Assembly (NCBI RefSeq): GCF_007747795.1
Contig: NZ_CP036275.1
Location: 868,001 to 932,000, forward strand
DNA length: 64,000 nt
Source: Maioricimonas rarisocia
GTDB taxonomy: Bacteria; Planctomycetota; Planctomycetia; Planctomycetales; Planctomycetaceae
Reading direction: 5' to 3'
How positions within the stretch are numbered: position 1 is the stretch's first letter; every line of letters starts with the position of its first letter. Below, piece after piece: positions 28,326 to 35,323 of this stretch. A model generated the notes under the pieces. That model saw nothing but the letters and a program-made list of their open reading frames with translations, searched no databases and had not been told where the DNA came from. A program made the position numbers and the translations under genes.

Positions 28326-29230
28326 GGGAGTGGTGTCGTAAGTCTCGTTTTGGGTAAGGGTTGTGGAGATGTGGTGCCGCGGCGTTTTTCTTGACGTCGT
28401 CGCCAGGGCCGATTCAGCCACGTTGCACGACGGAAACGTGAAAACGGGTCCGTGGCGGTTGATGTGCCGTTAGGTGTTGGTGGCAAATCGGTTACGGCAC
28501 GATGCCGAGTTGCCACTATGTTGACGGCAGGCAACGGGGGGGGGCGGCACCTTGTTGTCGAGCCGCCTTGGTGAGAATGACCGCAGCGAGTGGACCGCCG
28601 GAATCGCTTCCAGTGAGGTGGGGCGCGTTCGGTACGCGATCGCCGGTCTGTCGTTCGGCTGGGGGCGTCGCGTTGTGACGACCACCGGGCACCCCGATAT
28701 GGAGTGAGCCGCGCACGCAGAAAACTGCACGGCTCAGGTGGGGCGGGCATTCCTGTCTGCCTGTGCACTCGCTTGCGCTTCGTGCTGGTATTCCCGGTGT
28801 TTGGTGAGGCTGTCGACGCAACCTCCTGCCGGCTGCGCCGGCCCCGGTTTGAAAACGGGGTTTACCCGACGGGTGGCACTGGCGGCTTGTTCCGCCTGTG
28901 CATGCGTCGTGCGATCTCGTTCCCGCGAATGAGCTTCTGGGGCCGTGGCGTCGCCCTGACCTGCAAGGGGAACGACGGCATCGGAAGCCGGGATCATGCA
29001 CGGGCGTCCTCGCGAGCCCCAGCCACCCCGTCCCGCGGAGCGGCGTCGAACGCTCATGACGTCATCCCGGCACTCACGTACCGGGCTCGCCTTCCGCGTC
29101 GCAGGCATTCCCTCAGGACTCGGCCCACCGGTCGCGGCCGGTGGGCTTTCGTCGGCATTCGCGCGACGCGTTCTCGCGAATCGCCACGGTCCGTCACTTC
29201 GTTCCGGGACGTGCAGCACGCTCCGCGCAT
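28326..29230. repeat. Gene-free spacer with dispersed repeats between the pilin-like copies
   Basis: The 1,251-bp gap between the two copies has no supported gene. From 28737 it carries the GTGGGGCGGGCATTCCTGTC module, a GCACTCGC...GTGCTGGTAT module (28766-28791), a CCTCCTGCCGGCTGCGCCGG module (28830) and a CCACCGGTCGCGGCCGGTGG hairpin (29128-29147). Long open frames across it are just GC-biased repeat sequence. Confidence 0.6.
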
Positions 29231-29232
29231 GC

Positions 29233-29267
29233 AAAAACCCTCTCCGATCAAGAGATCGAAGAGGGTT
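29233..29267 (-). terminator. Intrinsic terminator downstream of pilin-like copy 2
   Basis: A 14-bp stem with one mismatch (29236-29249 with 29254-29267) and a 4-nt loop is followed, on the minus strand, by a T run complementary to AAAAA at 29233-29237. It lies about 190 bp after the stop of copy 2. Confidence 0.8.
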
Positions 29268-29456
29268 CCAGCAAAGTCAGCAACCCCACGTTGCTCTGCC
29301 TGCGGCTGATTTCGGGGACGCTGCGGTCAGGTCTGGTGGTTTCGGGGCTCGTTGTTTCGGGGGCCGCGGTGCCGGCTGTTTCGGGTCTGGTCCGGCACCT
29401 CCCGGCGAGTGGTGGTCAGTCACCCGCCCGGTCGGCCTGTGGTCCGTGAGAGAGAA

Positions 29457-29735
29457 TCAGCGGATGTCGCATTCGTCCGAGCAGAGATCCGGGTGATCTT
29501 CGAAGCCGCTGCCGGAGAAGCCGGCCTTGCATCCCCAGGTCCCGCCGTATTCGTAGCTCTGCTGCACACTGCTGAAGGCCGAGCCGACGTCTTCGAGTTC
29601 GTTGTTGATGTTGATGGCCAGTTCGCTCAGTCCGACGACCAGGCCGAGGACGGCGATCGTGGAGACGAGGACGAGTTCGGCGGAGACAATGAAACCGGCT
29701 TCGTCGTTGTACAGCTTGGTGAGCAGGGCGTTCAT
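29457..29735 (-). CDS. Flp/type IVb pilin-like small protein, copy 2
   Basis: 92 residues differing from copy 1 at a single residue (CKAGFSGSG against CKAGFGGSG); only about 6 of 279 coding bases differ. Same prepilin-like head, helix and tail with three Cys, same AAGGA Shine-Dalgarno. The homology continues into the 5' leader, including the sigma-54-like promoter, so the duplication covers promoter and gene. Each copy is its own transcription unit, and this one has a clear terminator. No other pilus gene nearby, so assembly would rely on genes elsewhere. Confidence 0.65.
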   Translation of the reverse strand: MNALLTKLYNDEAGFIVSAELVLVSTIAVLGLVVGLSELAININNELEDVGSAFSSVQQSYEYGGTWGCKAGFSGSGFEDHPDLCSDECDIR

Positions 29736-30166
29736 GGCGGGTTCCTTTGGGGTGTTGCTGATTGCTGGTGGGTGTCGTTGTGGGGTGTTGTCTGTTTCGT
29801 CGTGTTGTTGTCGCTTGCGTTGTGCAGGAGGAGTAAAGCAACGTGAATGCCGTCGCGCCGAACATGTTCAGGAATCTTGGCGCCGGATCTGGTGCGTGCT
29901 CCGCAAGTGACTTCGGGGCAGCGGGTTGGGGAATCCCCCGGCGGTTGGGGATTTCTTCCGGGGCTGAACAGCCCGGCGAGAGGCACGTGGCCGGCAGGCA
30001 ACGTGATCCGTTTCGGTCGTGACGACGGCGGATGCAACGCGATGAGCGGAAACGGCTTGCGGCGTGTTGCCGGTTGGCAACGGCGGTGTCGGCAGGCAAC
30101 GTCGGCCACGCGACGGGCCGGCAGCGTGCCGAAGAGCGTTGAAACGTGACTCGAAAGTGGTGGAAC
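29736..30166. other. Intergenic region between pilin-like copy 2 and ribD
   Basis: 431 bp with no gene. It contains the leader of pilin-like copy 2, a T/G-rich stretch (29755-29825) and the -24/-12 motif at 29836-29852. The 3' end of ribD is at its right edge. No terminator for ribD was found. Confidence 0.5.
29836..29852 (-). promoter_or_regulatory. Candidate sigma-54 (-24/-12) promoter of pilin-like copy 2
   Basis: On the minus strand CGGCAT-N5-TTGCTTT has the exact GG-to-GC spacing of RpoN promoters and the favoured TTGC at -12, about 100 bases before the start codon. It is conserved before copy 1. Confidence 0.5.
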
Positions 30167-31291
30167 TCAGTCCTTGCGGACCCAGCCACGCACGAACAGG
30201 TCACCGTCGAGCATCTCGACCTCGACGTGATCGAAGGAGCTGCCCGCTGGAATCTGGTCGAGGCCCCGGCCACCCAGCGGGGACGGAGCGGCGGCGCCTC
30301 CCACCAGCTTGGGGGCGATGAAGATCTGACACTCGTCGATCAGCCGTTCGTCGTGGAGGCTGCCGAGCAGCCCCGCGCCTCCCTCCACGAGAACGTTGGT
30401 CATCTCGCGCTGGCCCAGTTCGTCGAGCAGGGCCGGCAGGCTGACGTGGTTGTCCTGATCGCCAGGCAAACGGACGACTTCGGCTCCGGCACCGGACAGT
30501 GCTCCGCATGCTTCCCCGGAAGCCGATTCGAGCACTGCAATGAGCAGCGGGACGTTGTGGGCACTCTGCACGAGTTGAGAATCGAGCGGCAGGCGGGCCT
30601 GCGAATCGACCACGATGCGTGTGGCGGTGCGGGGACCGGCCGGACGGGCGGTCAGTAGAGGATCGTCCGCCAGAGCGGTCCCGACGCCGACCATGACTGC
30701 GTCGCAGCGTCCCCGAAGTTCATGAACTTTCTGCCGCGACGTCGGGTTCGAGATCCACTGCGAGTGGGAAGTATGGCTGGCGATCCTGCCGTCGAGCGTC
30801 ATGGCCCACTTGGCGATGATCCAGGGACGACCTGTGGAGATCCGTTTGACGAACGGAGCGGTCAGCCGTCGGGCTTCCGCTTCGAGCAGTCCGACTTCGA
30901 CATCGATGCCGGCCTGACGCATCCGCTCGATGCCGCTGCCGTCGACGTGGGGGGCAGGGTCCTGCATGGCGACGACGACGCGTTTCAGCCCGGCCTTGAT
31001 AACTGCGTCGGCACACGGAGGCGTTTTGCCGTGATGGGCACACGGCTCGAGCGTCACAAACATCGTCGCGCCCGCGGCTCGGTCGCCAGCGTCCGCCAGA
31101 GCATGGACCTCGGCATGCGGTCCGCCAAACTGCTGATGGTAGCCTTCGCCGATCGGCGCGAGGTCGTCATCGACAATGACGGCGCCGACGGGCGGGTTCG
31201 GTTCGACGTGCCCCAGCCCGCGGGACGCCAGCTCGAGGGCGCGTCCCATGACCTTTTCAGCCGATTCAAACTGTCGTGGTCTGCGTGCCAT
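30167..31291 (-). CDS. ribD: Bifunctional diaminohydroxyphosphoribosylaminopyrimidine deaminase / 5-amino-6-(5-phosphoribosylamino)uracil reductase
   Basis: 374 residues from MARRPRQFES, with GGAAGGG just upstream. The N-terminal zinc deaminase has HAE at 59-61 and PCAHHGKTPPC with Cys84 and Cys93. The C-terminal reductase domain (about 150-370) starts GRPWIIAKWAMTLDGRIA and includes NVLVEGGAGLLGSL. Together they perform the second and third steps of riboflavin synthesis from GTP. Both active sites are intact. No rib operon partners and no FMN riboswitch are present. It follows the SEC-C/TPR gene on the same strand after 94 bp. Confidence 0.95.
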   Translation of the reverse strand: MARRPRQFESAEKVMGRALELASRGLGHVEPNPPVGAVIVDDDLAPIGEGYHQQFGGPHAEVHALADAGDRAAGATMFVTLEPCAHHGKTPPCADAVIKAGLKRVVVAMQDPAPHVDGSGIERMRQAGIDVEVGLLEAEARRLTAPFVKRISTGRPWIIAKWAMTLDGRIASHTSHSQWISNPTSRQKVHELRGRCDAVMVGVGTALADDPLLTARPAGPRTATRIVVDSQARLPLDSQLVQSAHNVPLLIAVLESASGEACGALSGAGAEVVRLPGDQDNHVSLPALLDELGQREMTNVLVEGGAGLLGSLHDERLIDECQIFIAPKLVGGAAAPSPLGGRGLDQIPAGSSFDHVEVEMLDGDLFVRGWVRKD

Positions 31292-31315
31292 CGTCCCTTC
31301 CCGCCGGGGGCAAAT

Positions 31316-31360
31316 GATGATCGGACCACCAGCCCGCGGGGGGCCGGCAGTCCGATCATC
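31316..31360. other. Perfect inverted repeat upstream of ribD
   Basis: 11-bp perfect arms (GATGATCGGAC at 31316-31326 and its complement at 31350-31360) around a 23-nt GC-rich loop, in the 94-bp gap between the SEC-C/TPR gene and ribD. No T run follows on either strand, so it is not a standard terminator. It could be an operator or a leader hairpin. Confidence 0.5.
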
Positions 31361-31385
31361 CGTAGCAGTCATCTGGATGCAGCGG

Positions 31386-33542
31386 TCAATCCTGGCCGGG
31401 CAGCCAGAGTTTCTGTTCGCCCGACGCCTGTGGCGGCTCGCCGCCCGGCGTCCATGGACCTTCCTTCGAACCACCCGCGTCCGGAGTGACGATGGAGGTG
31501 CTCCACGGCGGATCGATGCCGAGCATCTGGGTCAGCTCGGTCAGCCGTTCGCGGAGGGCCGGCAGCTTAGCGCCGTAGTCGTTCCACAGCTCGAGCATCA
31601 GCTTGCGGAAGTCTTCCGATTCCGGCTCGTCGAGCCGCATCGTCACTTCCCGCATCTTCCACTGCAGCACCTGCTCGAAGGCGTTCTGCTGCGTGCCCGC
31701 GTGCTTCTGGCCTTCGATGACCCAGTTCAGGGCCTCCTCGTGCTGCAGCGACGCGCGGCAGATCTCGGAGAGGGTCGAGTAGGCCCGTCCCCGCTGCATC
31801 GCTTCATCTTCGGGAAGGTCGCGGCGGAGGTAGTCCTGCAGGACCGCGTGAAGGAAGGCGGCGTGACGGGTCAGCAGGGCCCGCTGGAGCACATGACGGA
31901 ACTGCTCGTCGCTCAGCTCCGACAGGTTCAACCGCCGCAGCTCGTCGAACGTCAGGTTGCTGAAGGAGGTCTCGTCGTCGACCTCGAGCGGCGTCGGCGG
32001 TTCAACTCCGAGTTTCTCGCGAAGTTCGTCCCGGGGAATCATGATGCGACGGGCATCGCAGAACGCGTCCAGCACGTTCAGGCTGGCCGCCAGGGCCGTC
32101 TTCTTTTCGCTGTCGCCGGTCGCCTCCTGCGGCGACTGACCTCCGAGGGCCTGCTGCGGTGTGTTCATCCAGGTCTCGAACCAGACCAGGTTCCAGTGCT
32201 TCTCTTCGAACTCGCGACGAACCGAACCGGGTGTTTCCGGTGGGAAGAAGGCGTTCCACTGCAGGGGGACCTGCTCGTGGGGAATCTGCCCGGCCACATC
32301 GGCATCGGGTTCATCGCTTTCGGGAGCTTCCGCCTGGGCGATCTCGCCGGTGGTCGCCGCAAACAGGTCGCGGGCGTTCTCCAGTTGCTCCCCTTCCATC
32401 CCGGAGAGGTACGCCTGGGCCGGGATGTCGTTCTCGGGGTCGGCATCGAAGATCGTCAGCCGGGCAATGTGCTGCGGGATGTTGTCGTGGTTCAGCCCGG
32501 CGACTTCGTCGCGACCGGGAAGCGGCCGGTCGAGCAGCAGATAGCGGGCGCTCGGCGCCCCCTCTTCCGACTGGCCGTCCTGCGTCATGTCGGGAACACG
32601 CTGCAGCCGTTTCGACTCGTCCAGTACCGTCAGCAGTCGGCCGACAGACGTAATGCGATACCGCTGCACGCGGATCTTGGTCGTGTTCTCCGGCTGCATC
32701 TGCTCGAACAGCTGGGCGAGTGTGACGCATTCGATCGCTGCCGAAGGATTGTCGTAGCTGTCGGCCGCTTTGCGGAAGGCTTCGGTCGCGGAGGTCTCGT
32801 CTCCGCTCCAGGCGCGATACAGGCCGATGGCGTGCCACAACTCGGCAGAGGCGGTTCCCTGCTGGGCCTGCTGGGTGAGCAGATCGGCTGCCTCGTGCCA
32901 GCATCCACGGGAGGCGAGTTGACCGGCTTTCCGTGTTTCTTCGGAGTCGGAATCTCCGAACTGAGGAACGCGATGCACGCCGCGCAGCGGATAGGGAATG
33001 GACGTATCCCCATCAAGTTCGAGCAGCGACAGGAACGCCCGCTTGCGCTGCTGCTCATCGCCGATCCGCATGGCCAGCGCCAGGTGCTGACGGGCCGCCA
33101 TGATCTGACCCTGATCGATGTAGACCGCGGCGAGGCTGCCGGCGAGCAGTCCGACCAGGGCAGGGTAGTGGCCCGTCGCGCGAAGGAAGGCGCGATGGAC
33201 AGCCTTGCGGCATTCGGGATAGCCGTCGGCGTTCATCGAGGCCAGGCCGAACAGCGCGTTGGCGAGCGGATGCTTCGGCGAGTTGCGGAGGAACCCGGCC
33301 AGGGAGTTCTTGGCTTCGTCCGGGCGATTGTCGTGAATCAGGGCCAGTCCGCGGTTCGTCGCGATCCAGGCATTGCCGGGGTGCGACTTCTCGAGCTTGT
33401 CGAGCAACTGCAGAGCCATCCGTGGCTGGTTGTTTTCCTGCAGCCGTTCAACCTTCTCCATCTCGGCCACGATGTCCTGGCAGCAGAACTTCAGTTTCTT
33501 TCCGCTGCCGCACGGACATAGGGCGTAGGGGTCAAGCGACAT
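31386..33542 (-). CDS. SEC-C motif and TPR-like repeat protein
   Basis: 718 residues. The first 21 carry a SEC-C zinc motif CPCGSGKKLKFCC (Cys9, Cys11, Cys20, Cys21), more often found at C-termini (as in SecA). TPR-like helices follow over about 30-300 (AWIATNRGLALIHDNRPDEAKNS; ALVGLLAGSLAAVYIDQGQ; AELWHAIGLYRAWSGDETSA). The central part has a domain I do not recognise, and the C-terminal third is helical (RAYSTLSEICRASLQHEEALNWV). No signal peptide. A cytosolic scaffolding protein is likely; function unknown. Same direction as ribD. Confidence 0.75.
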   Translation of the reverse strand: MSLDPYALCPCGSGKKLKFCCQDIVAEMEKVERLQENNQPRMALQLLDKLEKSHPGNAWIATNRGLALIHDNRPDEAKNSLAGFLRNSPKHPLANALFGLASMNADGYPECRKAVHRAFLRATGHYPALVGLLAGSLAAVYIDQGQIMAARQHLALAMRIGDEQQRKRAFLSLLELDGDTSIPYPLRGVHRVPQFGDSDSEETRKAGQLASRGCWHEAADLLTQQAQQGTASAELWHAIGLYRAWSGDETSATEAFRKAADSYDNPSAAIECVTLAQLFEQMQPENTTKIRVQRYRITSVGRLLTVLDESKRLQRVPDMTQDGQSEEGAPSARYLLLDRPLPGRDEVAGLNHDNIPQHIARLTIFDADPENDIPAQAYLSGMEGEQLENARDLFAATTGEIAQAEAPESDEPDADVAGQIPHEQVPLQWNAFFPPETPGSVRREFEEKHWNLVWFETWMNTPQQALGGQSPQEATGDSEKKTALAASLNVLDAFCDARRIMIPRDELREKLGVEPPTPLEVDDETSFSNLTFDELRRLNLSELSDEQFRHVLQRALLTRHAAFLHAVLQDYLRRDLPEDEAMQRGRAYSTLSEICRASLQHEEALNWVIEGQKHAGTQQNAFEQVLQWKMREVTMRLDEPESEDFRKLMLELWNDYGAKLPALRERLTELTQMLGIDPPWSTSIVTPDAGGSKEGPWTPGGEPPQASGEQKLWLPGQD

Positions 33543-33922
33543 GTTTTCTTCCTGCTGGTTTCAACCGGTACTTCGTGCGAGGTGGGCCACTCGGATTCGG
33601 CGCGATCACGAACCCGGGGGCCGGCAACCGGGATGCCCGCACTGACGACGTTGTGATGAGTGTGTTCTTCGAGGCTGCGGCCTTCGGCCCGTCAGAGGGA
33701 CCGCGGAAATCAGACTTCGAATCAAGTCTGCGATGGTCTGAACGTGGAGACCCGAAAGCTCCGACTGTACTGCATCCCCGTGGCTTTGGACAGTATGACA
33801 CCTGTCCGCAACCACTGGAACAACAGTCGGTTCGAGAGAATCGCCGTGCGCTCGCCGGGAGCAACGTCCGGTTCCCCGATGCAATCCGGCACTGTCGCGG
33901 CTTGCCGTCGCGCGGCGGGTCG
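33543..33922. other. Intergenic region between rdgB and the SEC-C/TPR gene
   Basis: 380 bp with no convincing gene. A 6-bp inverted repeat (AGACTT...AAGTCT, 33714-33731) is the only structure seen and is too short to call. The minus-strand open frame across it lacks a Shine-Dalgarno and recognisable features. Confidence 0.4.
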
Positions 33923-34537
33923 TCAGGAAAACAGCGTCGAGAGCGCCGGAGCCAGTTGCCGCAGCGCGCGGCCGCGGTGGCTCAACTGACGCTTCACGAC
34001 AGGACTCAGCTCGCCGAACGTCCGGTGGTACTCCGGAATCAGAAAGTACGGGTCGTAGCCGAAGCCATTGGTGCCGCGCGGAGCCTCGGTCACTCGGCCG
34101 CGGCAGCGCTGCTCGACGGTCAGCTGCACGTCGCCGTTGGGATCGGCAACAGCGATCGAGCAGACATAGCAGGCCCCCCGCTTTTCGGTCGGCACATTGC
34201 TGAGGGCTTCCATCAGCTTCTGGTTGTTCCGTTCGTCGGTGGCATCGGGGCCGCTGTAGCGGGCCGAATAGATCCCCGGAGCACCATCGAGCGCATCGAC
34301 CATCAGTCCACTGTCTTCGCCGAGTGCCCACTGCTGCAGGTGGCGTGCGGTCTGCGTCGCCTTCTTCGCCGCGTTCTCGGCGAACGTGGTGCCGTCTTCG
34401 ACGACCTCGGGCACGTCGGGAAAGTCTCCCACCGAGACCACATTCAGGCCGCTGGGAGCCAGCAGGTCGCGGAGCTCGCCCAGCTTCTTGGCGTTACGGC
34501 TGGCGAGAACGATCGTGGTCGATGGCGGCATGGACAT
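33923..34537 (-). CDS. rdgB: Non-canonical purine NTP pyrophosphatase (RdgB/HAM1 family)
   Basis: About 204 residues from MSMPPSTT (a second ATG two codons on is equally possible; neither has a strong Shine-Dalgarno). Family landmarks: ASRNAKKLGEL near the N-terminus, GTTFAENAAKKA, GEDSGLMVDALDGAPGIYSARYSG, and TNGFGYDPYFL. It hydrolyses ITP, dITP and XTP to the monophosphates, keeping deaminated purines out of DNA and RNA. Cytosolic. It follows a small coiled-coil gene by 105 bp on the same strand. Confidence 0.93.
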   Translation of the reverse strand: MSMPPSTTIVLASRNAKKLGELRDLLAPSGLNVVSVGDFPDVPEVVEDGTTFAENAAKKATQTARHLQQWALGEDSGLMVDALDGAPGIYSARYSGPDATDERNNQKLMEALSNVPTEKRGACYVCSIAVADPNGDVQLTVEQRCRGRVTEAPRGTNGFGYDPYFLIPEYHRTFGELSPVVKRQLSHRGRALRQLAPALSTLFS

Positions 34538-34642
34538 AGGAGAGAAACCGGGCGGGCCGGGAGCGCGGGCAGGAGTTCTGCGAAGAACAGGGGAGACCGA
34601 TTCAGGGAGGGCTGCCGAAAGCAATCGGAGTGGCCAGCAGCT

Positions 34643-34948
34643 TCAGAAGCTGTTGAAGCCGTCACCTTCGCTCTGTTCAAGCTGCTGCTGAAGCGTGTCC
34701 CGCTCCTGACGCGTCACGTCCAGATCGAACATCAGATACTTGATGTCCAACCGCAGTTGAGCGAGAGCTTCCTGGACGAGGTTGAGGATCCGACGGCGGC
34801 GGCGAACACAGTCGACGACCTGGACGTAATGCTGCTCGATCTTCTGGAAATGTTCTTCGGGCAGCTCGGCGATGGACCGACCGAGCTCGACAAGCTCGCG
34901 CGGGATATCGTCCTGAACGTCGTGCTGAAATCGCTGATTCTGATTCAT
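34643..34948 (-). CDS. Small coiled-coil protein of unknown function
   Basis: 101 residues from MNQNQRF. The sequence is almost entirely helical with heptad character: ELVELGRSIAELPEEHFQKIEQHYVQVV, then RRRRRILNLVQEALAQLRLDI and DVTRQERDTLQQQLEQ. No cysteines apart from one, no signal peptide. It resembles small regulators or scaffold proteins in general, but I recognise no family. The frame extends upstream to 35245; that part overlaps the divergent promoter region and has no coherent features. Upstream of rdgB on the same strand. Confidence 0.55.
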   Translation of the reverse strand: MNQNQRFQHDVQDDIPRELVELGRSIAELPEEHFQKIEQHYVQVVDCVRRRRRILNLVQEALAQLRLDIKYLMFDLDVTRQERDTLQQQLEQSEGDGFNSF

Positions 34949-35323
34949 CGGATCGCACTGCTCTGGCGGAATTTCTCCTCGACCATCGATTGTGCGGCGG
35001 ATGTTGCCGAAAAGCAACACCCCGACTGAAGTAATTATGGCGTTAGTGTTTAGGAGGGTTTCGCAGAATGTGCGAGCAGGGGGAATCCCCGGTTCCGGGA
35101 GCCCGCTGTCCCGGCAGAGATCCGTTAAACTTTGATGAGGCAACGGTTTTTGTGGTTTCCCGGTGGGGGGCGTGAAACGAGGGCGGACCCCGCATTTGCC
35201 GCACGGCAGCCGGCGCAAAGCCGGTTTGGTCTCGCCTCTCCCCATGAGATTTCTTTAACATCCCCTCCGGCTTGTGCAGATTGTGATGATTCTTTCTCCC
35301 CGGAGCAGCTCCCCCGGAACGCC
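34949..35323. other. Divergent intergenic region
   Basis: 375 bp between the small coiled-coil gene (minus) and the 942-aa exported protein gene (plus). It includes a relatively AT-rich stretch (about 35020-35070, and TTAAACTTTGATG near 35125), as expected of promoter DNA. No boxes could be matched with confidence. Confidence 0.4.

Noticed and set aside
28704-29309. Open frames across the spacer between the pilin-like copies
   Set aside because: They run through dispersed repeat modules, lack ribosome sites and have no conserved protein pattern.
31261-31385. FMN riboswitch in the ribD leader
   Set aside because: The conserved RFN elements are missing; only a simple hairpin is visible.
33714-33731. 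AGACTT...AAGTCT inverted repeat between rdgB and the SEC-C/TPR gene
   Set aside because: Arms are only 6 bp and occur once, so chance is likely.
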